This document shows, piece by piece, positions 9,184 to 16,987 of a stretch of DNA of 63,910 bases (position 1 is the first letter of the stretch; every line of letters begins with the position of its first letter). The notes below the pieces were generated by a model. That model saw nothing but the letters and a program-made list of their open reading frames with translations, was not told the DNA's origin and did not search any database. This stretch comes from Gordonia effusa NBRC 100432 (lineage in GTDB: Bacteria > Actinomycetota > Actinomycetes > Mycobacteriales > Mycobacteriaceae), in contig NZ_BAEH01000022.1 of NCBI RefSeq assembly GCF_000241305.1, positions 1 through 63,910 on the forward strand, read 5' to 3'. A program made the translations under genes and the position numbers.

Positions 9184-10182
9184 GTGGACCTTGACGCATA
9201 CGTTGCCGCGCACCAGGGCGGTTGGCACCGGCTCAATGAGTTATCGCGGCGCCGTACTCTCACCGGCGACGAGGCTGACGAGATTCTCGACCTCTACCAG
9301 CGAGTCGCTACCCAGTTGTCGGTTATTCGATCGACGGCACCTGACGCTGGTGTCATCGGCTATCTTTCCGCGTTGCTGGCTCGCGCCCGGTCCCGGGCCA
9401 CCGGCACCAAGGCAATGTCGTTGCGCGACGTCGGCACCTACTTCAGCCGCACCTTGCCGGCTGGACTGTATCGGCTGCGCTGGTGGTGGATGACGACGAT
9501 GGCGGCGTCATTCTTCGCGACCGGCATAGTCATCTGGTGGATGATCTCGCATCCGCGGATCGAATCGTCACTGGCGTCGCCGGCGGAGATCGATAAACTA
9601 GTCAACAACGACTTCGAGAGCTATTACTCGGAGAGTGCCGCCAGTGCATTCGCATTCCGGGTGTGGACTAACAACTTTTGGCTTGCGGCGGTATGCATCG
9701 CGTTCGGGGTGTTTTGTATCCCGGTCATTTACATCCTCGTCAACAACGTCATCAACCTGGGCGTGGTGGGATCGATGATGATCAGTCATGGTCGGGGAGA
9801 CCTGTTCTTCGGGCTGATCATCCCGCACGGTTTGCTGGAGATGACATGTCTATTCGTCTCTGCATCGGTTGGTTTGAAATTGTTCTGGACCTGGGTGGCG
9901 CCTGGGGCACGAAGTCGTGTTCAGGCGTTGGCCGAGGAAGGTCGAACAGCATTGGCAATCGCGATGGGTCTGGTGGCATTCCTGTTGCTAACAGGCGTAA
10001 TTGAAGCCTTCGTCACGCCGTCGGGTCTGCCGACCTGGGCGCGTATCTCGGTGGGAGTTCTCGCCGAGATCGGCTTCTTCGCATACGTATTCACGTTGGG
10101 CCGCAACGCATATCTCGACGGCGCGACCGGTGACCTGGAGTCGGAGAGCGAGCGCGGCTACGCGGCGCCGGTAGCCGCATAG
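9184..10182 (+). CDS. Stage II sporulation protein M-like (DUF95) membrane protein
   Basis: 332 residues from GTG 9184 ('VDLDAYVAAHQGGWHRLNEL', which matches the usual N-terminus of mycobacterial homologues); TTG 9175 is an alternative. A soluble N-terminal helical part of about 100 residues is followed by five or six membrane segments with the SpoIIM-type motifs 'NNVINLGVVGSMM' and 'IIPHGLLEMTCLFVSASVGLKLF'. SpoIIM works in engulfment in Bacillus; in non-sporulating actinobacteria the role is unknown. The partner is the divergent RDD protein. Confidence 0.87.
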   Translation: MDLDAYVAAHQGGWHRLNELSRRRTLTGDEADEILDLYQRVATQLSVIRSTAPDAGVIGYLSALLARARSRATGTKAMSLRDVGTYFSRTLPAGLYRLRWWWMTTMAASFFATGIVIWWMISHPRIESSLASPAEIDKLVNNDFESYYSESAASAFAFRVWTNNFWLAAVCIAFGVFCIPVIYILVNNVINLGVVGSMMISHGRGDLFFGLIIPHGLLEMTCLFVSASVGLKLFWTWVAPGARSRVQALAEEGRTALAIAMGLVAFLLLTGVIEAFVTPSGLPTWARISVGVLAEIGFFAYVFTLGRNAYLDGATGDLESESERGYAAPVAA

Positions 10183-10296
10183 CGGTTGGACGTCTCGACA
10201 CCCGTCCCTAGCTCAAAGTTCCGGAGTCGTAAACGGCGTGGCGGGGGAGCGCCCCGGAGTCGTGCGGTGAGCAGACGACCTTAATGGCGTCTGGGG

Positions 10297-10360
10297 ACTT
10301 GGGGCTTGAAATTCAGTGGACTGACATGCCAGTCTTACTGAAAGCCGGTTGTCCCCAAGT
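10297..10360. promoter_or_regulatory. Nested inverted repeats with operator GACTGA-CATG-CCAGTC
   Basis: Three inverted repeats share almost the same centre: outer ACTTGGGG/CCCCAAGT (10297-10304 and 10353-10360), middle TTCAGT/ACTGAA (10312-10317 and 10337-10342) and inner GACTGA/CCAGTC (10319-10324 and 10329-10334). The inner element belongs to the six-member operator family described in the findings. The structure lies 47 bp before the small membrane protein at 10407. The rest of the 10183-10406 gap holds only a short direct repeat of CCGGAGTCGT (10220 and 10254). Confidence 0.6.
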
Positions 10361-10406
10361 GGACCAATTTGGCCATTTCGGACAGGACTAACGAACGAGG
10401 GTGAGC

Positions 10407-10754
10407 ATGTTTAACCGAGCGCAGCGGTTGCTATCGCGGCTTGATCTGGTCGAGCGCGGATTTCGTGGTGCAGGAGCGGCGACTGCGATTATGGGGCTGT
10501 CACACTTCGCAGCGCCACGGGTTTTCGAGGCGATTACCAGGCCGGTCTTCCCAGAGGACACGGCTAACTGGGTCAAAGTGAACGGTACGTCGGAGGCAGT
10601 GATCGGGTTCGCGCTGATCGATCGGCGAACCCGCCTGCTGGGACTGGTCGGGCTGGTTGTCTACGGCGTTCACCTCGGTGAGCGCGCCGGCACCGCCGTG
10701 GTCGCGCGACTTCGCGAGAACGAGGCGATCTCTGCGCCCTCCTTTGCCGACTGA
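10407..10754 (+). CDS. Small membrane protein, possibly DoxX-like
   Basis: 115 residues from ATG 10407 (a GAGG ribosome-binding stretch lies 8 bp upstream; GTG 10401 would sit on top of it). Weakly hydrophobic segments cover about residues 20-35 and 65-90 ('SEAVIGFALIDRRTRLLGLVGLVVYGVHLG'). The arrangement recalls small DoxX-like proteins but no decisive motif is present. It is preceded by a member of the shared operator family, which links it to the FMO and mce genes. Confidence 0.6.
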   Translation: MFNRAQRLLSRLDLVERGFRGAGAATAIMGLSHFAAPRVFEAITRPVFPEDTANWVKVNGTSEAVIGFALIDRRTRLLGLVGLVVYGVHLGERAGTAVVARLRENEAISAPSFAD

Positions 10755-10778
10755 CATGACCTCGACGTAGAAAGACGC

Positions 10779-10810
10779 TGGCCCTGACCCATCCCGTTGA
10801 ACGGGCCAGT
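10779..10810. repeat. Overlapping hairpins after the small membrane gene
   Basis: CTGGCCC (10779-10785) pairs with GGGCCAG (10804-10810), and inside it CCCGTT-G-AACGGG (10794-10806) forms a tighter hairpin. The two are mutually exclusive. No T-run follows, so Rho-independent termination is unlikely. Confidence 0.35.
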
Positions 10811-10885
10811 CGTTGATGGCGCGTCATCGAGCCCCCTTGAGGTTCGTCGCGCGGCGATTGCCGACCTATAGCTCTTGCAACCGAA

Positions 10886-10901
10886 GACTGATATGTCACT
10901 T
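10886..10901. promoter_or_regulatory. Operator-family site GACTGA-TATG-TCACTT
   Basis: Member of the shared inverted-repeat family. The left arm is perfect and the right arm keeps the TCA core. It lies about 95 bp before the SRPBCC-FMO operon. Confidence 0.5.
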
Positions 10902-10994
10902 TTGCCACGGTCGGATGACCATGGAGTACTGGACAGGACAACGGGAAACGAAGGCAGCATGCAACCACTAGCGAATGAAAGACGGTGAGCTCGG

Positions 10995-11522
10995 ATGTTC
11001 ACAATCTCTGAAACGCCCCCGAAGAATCCGTTCGCCCAAGCGGCGATCGTCATCTCAACCAAACACTCGTTTGACGCCCCGGCCGCAGACGTGTTCCGGG
11101 CCCTCGACAGCGATCTCGCCTGGCGATGGCTCGCCCCAACCTGCGGTGTGGATTACCTTGAGCCTGCCGATAACGGTGCGCCGCGCGGAGTTGGGATGGT
11201 CCGCGAGATGGGCAGCGTGCGCCGCCCGCTGCGGTGGTTCTGGCGTCAGCGCGAAGTCTTCACCGGCTACGAAGCCAACCGTGCGCTGGCCTACTACGCC
11301 TCCCACGGGAGCTGGCCGTTGCTGCGGCTCTGGGCCGAAAACTACCGGCTGGAGCCGACCTCGGACACGTCCTGCACGCTCCGCTGGAAGGTCGCCATGA
11401 CGCCGACGATCGTCGGCCGACTGCCTCTGCACTGGACTGAACCGGCGCTGCGACTCGCCTTCACCATCGGTATCCGGCCGGGGCTGCGTCGTCTGACACG
11501 CCAGCTCGCGGCAACACACTAA
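10995..11522 (+). CDS. SRPBCC-family protein
   Basis: 175 residues of the START/Bet v1-like helix-grip fold: 'IVISTKHSFDAPAADVFRALDSD' at the start, a central 'REVFTGYEANRALAYYASHGSW', 'SCTLRWKVAMTPT', and a long amphipathic C-terminal helix ending 'GLRRLTRQLAATH'. SRPBCC proteins bind hydrophobic ligands and include polyketide cyclases and lipid carriers. It lies 25 bp before a flavin monooxygenase on the same strand, so the two are likely one transcript, and it could bind the monooxygenase substrate or product. The operon is preceded by a shared operator-family site. Confidence 0.75.
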   Translation: MFTISETPPKNPFAQAAIVISTKHSFDAPAADVFRALDSDLAWRWLAPTCGVDYLEPADNGAPRGVGMVREMGSVRRPLRWFWRQREVFTGYEANRALAYYASHGSWPLLRLWAENYRLEPTSDTSCTLRWKVAMTPTIVGRLPLHWTEPALRLAFTIGIRPGLRRLTRQLAATH

Positions 11523-11547
11523 AACCCTTCTTATCGTTCGAGGAACC

Positions 11548-13101
11548 ATGACCAGCACTCAAAGTAACGAACTTACCCAGCCGGAGACCGCGCCGTCTCC
11601 CGACCACCACGTCGTCGTGATCGGGGCGGGTCTGAGCGGCATCGCTTCGGCGGTTCGGCTGCAGCAAGCCGGAATCGATGACTTTATCGTTATCGATCGC
11701 GCCGACGACCTGGGCGGAACCTGGCGCGACAACACCTATCCCGGTGTCGCGGTTGATATTCCGTCGCTGGCGTACCAGTTCACCTTCCACCGCAATCCAA
11801 ACTGGTCTCGAGTGTTCGCCCCCGGCGCCGAGGTTCATCAGTATCACCTCGACGTGGTCGAGCACTTCGGGCTCCGGCCTCACTTCCGGTTCCGCGTCGA
11901 GGTCACTTCCGAGCAGTGGGACGACGAAGCCAGCCTGTGGCGTCTGCACCTCGCCGATGGCACATCGATCACCGCCCGCTTCGTGATTTCGGCCGTCGGC
12001 CCCTTCATCAACCCGAAGCCGGACGGCAGCGGGATTCCCGGATTCGAAGACTTCGACGGCATCGTCGCCGTCCCGGCCCGCTGGGACGCCTCCTACGATC
12101 TGAATGGCAAGCGGGTCGCGGTGATCGGTACCGGAGCGACCGGGGTACAACTCGCTGGACACGTAGCTCCGGATGTCGCGTCGATGACGGTGTTTCAGCG
12201 CACGCCCGTCTACTGCGTACCGAAGCCGGACTTCCCGATTCCCCGGGTGGTGCAGCTGGTGTTCCGACTTCCCGGCGTCGGGGCCGCGCTCAACGCCATC
12301 GGCCTGGCCGGCGCGCACATTGGGCTGTGGTTCGTGATCAACACACCCGGAGCAATCATCCGACCCCTGATGCGCGGGTTCGACAAGGTGGTCCGAGGGC
12401 TCTACCGGCAGTATCTGCGCCGCATCGTCGACGACCCGGAAACCGCGGATCAGTTAACACCGACATTCGGCATATTCGGTAATCGCCCGACCCTGAACTC
12501 GACGTTCCCGAAAGCGTTCAACCTACCCGACGTGAACCTGTGCACCACGGCGATCGAGCGGGTGACTCCCAAGGGAATCCGCACCGTTGACGGCACCGAG
12601 CACGAGTTCGACTACATCATCGCCGCCACCGGACACGAACTCTTCAGCGAGCCGAGCAGCTATCCCAAGGGCCGCGTCGTCGGCGTCAACGGTACAGACA
12701 TCGGGGAGTGGTGGGCCGAGCATGGAATGCAGGCATACGAATCGGTCGCCGTACCCGAATTCCCCAATCGGTGGGTAATCGTGGGCCCCTACTCCTGGAC
12801 GGGCACCGGGTGGCACGGGCTCGCCGAGAACGCCGTCACCCACATCGTTCGCGCGATCAGCCTGGCCGACGCCCGTGGTGCGACACGAATGGAGGTGCGC
12901 CCGACAGCGCTCAAACGCTTCACTGATCTGATGCTGAGGCAGGGGCGGCACCTCAAGTTCTACTTCACCGAACTCAACCACGGGATTCACTCGTACTGGG
13001 TCAACTCCGCGGGCGATATCCCGATCTTGCGTGCGACCACGATCCTGGCGGCACGCAGGGCTTCTCGCGCGTTCCCCGAGGACGACTACAGCTACCGCTG
13101 A
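11548..13101 (+). CDS. FAD-dependent monooxygenase, Baeyer-Villiger-like (copy A)
   Basis: 517 residues of the NAD(P)/FAD-dependent type I monooxygenase fold. FAD-binding GAGLSG at 26-31, 'LGGTWRDNTYPGVAVD' at 55-70, NADPH-binding GTGATG at 194-199 and a late 'AATGHEL'. The segment equivalent to the Baeyer-Villiger fingerprint FxGxxxHxxxW is present at 169-179 but with Val175 where His is expected. Family members insert oxygen into ketones or hydroxylate hydrophobic substrates. A ribosome-binding AGGA precedes the ATG. It lies directly after the SRPBCC gene and converges with the TetR pair. It may be a Baeyer-Villiger enzyme with altered chemistry or another kind of flavin monooxygenase. Confidence 0.88.
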   Translation: MTSTQSNELTQPETAPSPDHHVVVIGAGLSGIASAVRLQQAGIDDFIVIDRADDLGGTWRDNTYPGVAVDIPSLAYQFTFHRNPNWSRVFAPGAEVHQYHLDVVEHFGLRPHFRFRVEVTSEQWDDEASLWRLHLADGTSITARFVISAVGPFINPKPDGSGIPGFEDFDGIVAVPARWDASYDLNGKRVAVIGTGATGVQLAGHVAPDVASMTVFQRTPVYCVPKPDFPIPRVVQLVFRLPGVGAALNAIGLAGAHIGLWFVINTPGAIIRPLMRGFDKVVRGLYRQYLRRIVDDPETADQLTPTFGIFGNRPTLNSTFPKAFNLPDVNLCTTAIERVTPKGIRTVDGTEHEFDYIIAATGHELFSEPSSYPKGRVVGVNGTDIGEWWAEHGMQAYESVAVPEFPNRWVIVGPYSWTGTGWHGLAENAVTHIVRAISLADARGATRMEVRPTALKRFTDLMLRQGRHLKFYFTELNHGIHSYWVNSAGDIPILRATTILAARRASRAFPEDDYSYR

Positions 13102-13126
13102 TCACGCGGCGCGGGCGGCAGGGACC

Positions 13127-13768
13127 TCAGTCGATCGCAGCGGGCGAGTCCTCGGCCGCTGCGATCTCCGCACCGTGCAACAGAATTCCGGTAAGCGTCT
13201 TAGCTGCCAACTTTGGATCGGGGACCTCAATGTCGACGATCATCCCGGCAATGATGCCGAGGACGAACGAGACCCAGGCCTGACTCACGTAGTCGTGATT
13301 GATCTCAGAGTTGACTACCCCTGCGTCCCGTGCGCGCTGAAAGATGACGTCGATGCGACGCGCGGCCTCGTAATACAGCTCAACGAATTCGGCGAGCGCA
13401 TCTGCGTCGACTCCCGGCGCCTCCATCAGCAAGAATGTGTATACGGCAACTCGCCCGGACACCAGGCTGAAGATCTCCGCGCTCAACTCGACCAATACCT
13501 TGCGGAGCGATTCCTCGGTATATGCGTCGGAGTAATCCTCCGACGCCCGGGAAATGACATCGAGAAGGCTTGAGAATTCCCGCTGAATCAATACCGACAA
13601 CATCTGACGGCGATTATCGAAGTAATTGTAAAAAGTTCCGTGACTAACGTCGGCCCGCGCGGTTATCTCCCGAACACCGGTAGAGGGGTAGCCATTCTCG
13701 ACGAACTCCGCAATAGCCGCGTCCAACAGCTCAGCGGCCCGCCCGCCGCGTGCTAATTCGGTCGTCAA
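13127..13768 (-). CDS. TetR/AcrR-family regulator (second of a coupled pair)
   Basis: 213 residues. The N-terminal helix-turn-helix is clear: 'AAIAEFVENGYPSTGVREITARADVSHGTFYNYFDNRRQML'. The C-terminal about 150 residues form the ligand-binding helical domain. It starts at TTG 13768, whose TTGA overlaps the stop TGA of the preceding TetR gene, so the two are translationally coupled. It is convergent with monooxygenase A. Candidate reader of the GACTGA-N4-TCAGTC operator family. No copy of that site was seen in front of the pair itself. Confidence 0.9.
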   Translation of the reverse strand: MTTELARGGRAAELLDAAIAEFVENGYPSTGVREITARADVSHGTFYNYFDNRRQMLSVLIQREFSSLLDVISRASEDYSDAYTEESLRKVLVELSAEIFSLVSGRVAVYTFLLMEAPGVDADALAEFVELYYEAARRIDVIFQRARDAGVVNSEINHDYVSQAWVSFVLGIIAGMIVDIEVPDPKLAAKTLTGILLHGAEIAAAEDSPAAID

Positions 13769-14421
13769 TTCCTCGCCTTTGCCGCGATACCGTGTCGGAG
13801 TAGCTGCCCGGTGGCTTCCACATAGGAGTTCCGGCGATCCGCGTCACCTTCGCCAGTGAGGGCTGTTGTCATTCCCGGCAGTACCAGCGCAGGCAGCAGA
13901 CGAGCGAGAAGACGATCCTTCTCCTTCGTACCAAGGCCGCCAACACCTTTTTTCGCCGCCTCGTCGAGGGCGCGTCCGATCATTGAATCGAAAGTGTGGA
14001 CCAGGCTCTGAATGCGATACCGGAGCTCTTCGTCGACCGCGCCGGCTTGAACGGTGATGATTTTCAGAAGTCCGGGTTTCTGATCTACGAGCCGGAAGAG
14101 ACGTTCACCGAGTTGGTCGATGACCTGCTGGGGGACTACATCGTCGTCCCCAGCGACGATGTCCACCAGTTCGTCGGGCGCGACCGCCGCGATGAGCTCA
14201 TCCACACACCGGTCGAAGACTAACTCGAGCAGTTCACGTTTCCCGCCCACATACCGATACAGCGTGCCCTGGCCCATCCCCGCCCGTCGTGCGATCTCCG
14301 TGACGGCCGCGCGCTCGTATCCATCCTCGACGAAGACATCGAAAGCGGCGTCCGTCAGATCGGCGCGACGACGCTCGGCGAGCCCCGCCGAGCTCGACCG
14401 ACCCGAACCCGCATCCGCCAT
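13765..14421 (-). CDS. TetR/AcrR-family regulator (first of a coupled pair)
   Basis: 218 residues from ATG 14421. Helix-turn-helix 'DAAFDVFVEDGYERAAVTEIARRAGMGQGTLYRYVGGKREL', then a helical ligand domain. An in-frame start at 14466 would add 15 basic residues with no helix-turn-helix contribution. It lies 80 bp downstream of the FMO-SDR-FMO operon on the same strand and may be partly co-transcribed with it. It overlaps the next TetR gene by TTGA, so the two proteins are made together and could form heterodimers or bind different inducers. Confidence 0.9.
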   Translation of the reverse strand: MADAGSGRSSSAGLAERRRADLTDAAFDVFVEDGYERAAVTEIARRAGMGQGTLYRYVGGKRELLELVFDRCVDELIAAVAPDELVDIVAGDDDVVPQQVIDQLGERLFRLVDQKPGLLKIITVQAGAVDEELRYRIQSLVHTFDSMIGRALDEAAKKGVGGLGTKEKDRLLARLLPALVLPGMTTALTGEGDADRRNSYVEATGQLLRHGIAAKARN

Positions 14422-14501
14422 AGAAGAGAGCCTAATCCATCGCAACTTTCGATGAGGCGGCGCCACACTCGGAAAAAGAGCCGGTGATCGCTACGCGGCG
14501 G

Positions 14502-16121
14502 TCACGCTTGCTGGTCCGCAAGTTTCTCCACCCCCGAAGCCTGCACACCGGATTTACCAGTCTTTGCCGATATGTCGCTTCTCGGACCGAACCCGAAGTC
14601 GAAATCCGATAGCGGAAATGTCTTACTCGCCTTGGTCGACTGATACGCGGTGGTCGGTCGCAGGAAACCGAAATCTCCGTGTTTATCGATGTAGTACGAG
14701 TTCGCACCGATACAAGCCTTACCGTGCATAAGGGTTTCTTTCCCGCGCTCAGAGATGAACTCGAAGAACTCGTCATTCGCGCGCTCAGATACCGCGACCG
14801 ACGTGGCACCGCGACGTTCAGTCTCCCCAATCAGTCGCGTGATGATCCGGATCGCGTTCTCCACCATCACATGCCAACTGCTGCCGCTCCACGCGAACGG
14901 CCCGAACACCATGAAGTGATTCGGAAGCTGCGGCATGCACACACCCTCGTAGGCCTTCGCGCGATTGTTCTCGTAGAAGTCGGCCAAATCAAAGCCGTCC
15001 CGGCCACGAACCGGTCGTCGACGGAAGGGTTCCGGCGACTGTGACATCTCGAATCCGGTGGCCGTCACTAGAACATCGATCGGCCGATGAATACCGTCGC
15101 GGGTCTCGATCCCAGTGGGTGTCACCCGCGCGATCGGATCGGTAACCAGCTCCACATCGTCGCGGGTATACGTCTTGTAATAGATATTCGACACACTCGG
15201 CCGCTTGCAGCCAAATCCGTAGTTGGGAGTTAGCTTCTTACGCAAAGCGCGGTCTCGTACCTGAGTAAAGAGGAATGCGCGACAGGCCCAGTTAGGGATC
15301 AACGTCAACGGCGCCACCTGTTTGCCGTAAACCGTGACGCCCACCAAACCGACTTCCACCGCCGCCGCAACCACCCCGCGGATCAACGACTGAAGAATCG
15401 GCGCGAATCCAAAAGCGGTACGCACCACTGCGGGTATCGGGAAATCCGGCTTGGCGAATACCCAGATCGCCCGACGCTGATATACGTCGAGATGTTCGCC
15501 CATCTGCGCCAGCTGCGGCACCAGTTGCACCGACGTCGCGCCGGTCCCAATCACGGCGACACGCTTTCCGGTGAAGTCGTACTCATGATCCCACCGCTGG
15601 GTCTGGATCACCTTGCCCTCGAAGGTCTCGAGGCCTTCGATATCTGGAGTTCGCGGTTCGACGAATGCGCCCAACGCGGTGACGACATACTTGGCCGTGA
15701 GGGTGCCAGCCCCGGCAATACTGAGATTCCACCACTGATTGTCCTCGTCCCATTCCCGCGCGACGACGTCGTGGCCAAATCGCAGGTGAGCGTCGAGCTG
15801 ATACTTTTCGACCAATCCTTCGATGTATGCACGTACCTCGGCGCCTTTGGGAAATGTGCGCGACCAGTTTGGATTCTTTTCGAACGAGAACTGGTAAATG
15901 ATCCCTGGAACATCGACCGCGACGTCGGGGTACGAGTTCGCAAGCCACGTGCCGCCCACACCATCGGCACGCTCAAGAATCACGAAATCATCGATGCCCT
16001 TACCCAATAGGCCGATGCCCACGCCCAGACCGCCGAAGCCGGCTCCGATGATCGCGACTTTGTGGTCGGGTTGCCGAGGCGTCGTCGCAGTGCCACGCCT
16101 CTTACCCCTCGTCTTCCTCAT
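14502..16121 (-). CDS. FAD-dependent monooxygenase, Baeyer-Villiger-like (copy B)
   Basis: 539 residues, same family as copy A. A basic leader of about 18 residues precedes 'KVAIIGAGFGGLGVG'; GTGATS near 192-197 is the second dinucleotide site; 'TATGFEM' follows later. The fingerprint-equivalent segment at 167-177 has Gln173 in the His slot, and the usual YPG of the 'GGTW' region is YPD here (residues 64-66). The tail after residue 490 is long and polar. Its ATG overlaps the SDR stop (ATGA), so it is the third gene of an FMO-SDR-FMO operon. Substrate unknown. Confidence 0.87.
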   Translation of the reverse strand: MRKTRGKRRGTATTPRQPDHKVAIIGAGFGGLGVGIGLLGKGIDDFVILERADGVGGTWLANSYPDVAVDVPGIIYQFSFEKNPNWSRTFPKGAEVRAYIEGLVEKYQLDAHLRFGHDVVAREWDEDNQWWNLSIAGAGTLTAKYVVTALGAFVEPRTPDIEGLETFEGKVIQTQRWDHEYDFTGKRVAVIGTGATSVQLVPQLAQMGEHLDVYQRRAIWVFAKPDFPIPAVVRTAFGFAPILQSLIRGVVAAAVEVGLVGVTVYGKQVAPLTLIPNWACRAFLFTQVRDRALRKKLTPNYGFGCKRPSVSNIYYKTYTRDDVELVTDPIARVTPTGIETRDGIHRPIDVLVTATGFEMSQSPEPFRRRPVRGRDGFDLADFYENNRAKAYEGVCMPQLPNHFMVFGPFAWSGSSWHVMVENAIRIITRLIGETERRGATSVAVSERANDEFFEFISERGKETLMHGKACIGANSYYIDKHGDFGFLRPTTAYQSTKASKTFPLSDFDFGFGPRSDISAKTGKSGVQASGVEKLADQQA

Positions 16122-16987
16122 GCGATCTCCTGTTCCGCGAGTGCAGCCTGGCTGGTGATCCGCGAGTCGTACTTGTCTCGGGCGGCCGTGTCATATGGCT
16201 CGAGGGTCCGATCGGCGCCGGTCAGCTTGCGGCCAAACAGCCACAGCGACTCTGGGACCAGCGGATACAGACGCAGTCCTACAACTGTTCCGAATGGCGC
16301 GCCGGCTAGCGCGGGACGTCGCTTCAACGTGCCGACGGCGCGGCGCGCGACCAACCCCGGAGGAATGATCCCGACACGCTCCCACCACTTGAACGGGATC
16401 CCGTCGACCAGCTCCGTGCGAACCGCGGTCGGCAGGACCGCACTAATCGTCACGCCCGTGCCCACCAATTCTTCACGAGCACTCCGGGCGAACCCGGTCG
16501 CGGCATGTTTGCTCGCGACATAGGTCGCCAACCCCGGCGAATGGATTGCCCCCGCCGCGGAAGTGACGTTGATGAAGTGTCCTCGTCCCCTCGTCACCAT
16601 CCTCGGCGCGACAATCCGGTACGAGTGATAGTGCGCCCAGAAGTTGACCCGCATCGTCGCCGCGGCAACTCCCAGGCTTTCGTTCAGCAGCGGTCCGACC
16701 GGCATGATGCCCGCGTTGTTGACAACGATGTCGAGCGGTCCGACGTGCGACTCGATCTCATCGACCAGCGCCTCGTACGCTGCGGCATCGCCGACGTCCA
16801 GTTGTCGCCCGCACGTACCCTTGCCAAGACTGAGCGCCGCCTTTGCCGCTGCCTCCTCATCGAGATCGGCAATGATCACGGTGGCGCCCTTCTTGACCAG
16901 CCGTTCGGCAATCGAGAACCCGATGCCGCGCGCGCCACCGGTAACCAGTGCCACCGCTCCCTCGACGTCAAATGCTGTGAACTTCAT
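16118..16987 (-). CDS. Short-chain dehydrogenase/reductase
   Basis: 289 residues. Classical SDR marks: TGGARGIG at 16-23, NNAG at 90-93, catalytic Ser143, Tyr156 and Lys160 ('YVASK'). 'IADLDEE' after the second strand, with an acidic residue there, suggests NAD(H) preference. Family members interconvert alcohols and ketones, so the enzyme could make the ketone for, or reduce the product of, the flanking monooxygenases. ATGA overlaps on both sides tie it to copies C and B. The last 40 residues extend beyond the catalytic core, as in the SDR partners of other monooxygenase operons. Confidence 0.9.
   Translation of the reverse strand: MKFTAFDVEGAVALVTGGARGIGFSIAERLVKKGATVIIADLDEEAAAKAALSLGKGTCGRQLDVGDAAAYEALVDEIESHVGPLDIVVNNAGIMPVGPLLNESLGVAAATMRVNFWAHYHSYRIVAPRMVTRGRGHFINVTSAAGAIHSPGLATYVASKHAATGFARSAREELVGTGVTISAVLPTAVRTELVDGIPFKWWERVGIIPPGLVARRAVGTLKRRPALAGAPFGTVVGLRLYPLVPESLWLFGRKLTGADRTLEPYDTAARDKYDSRITSQAALAEQEIA

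Noticed and set aside
10959..10988. Nine-codon frame before the SRPBCC gene as a leader peptide
   Set aside because: No regulatory codon run and no attenuator pair visible; short frames of this size are expected by chance.
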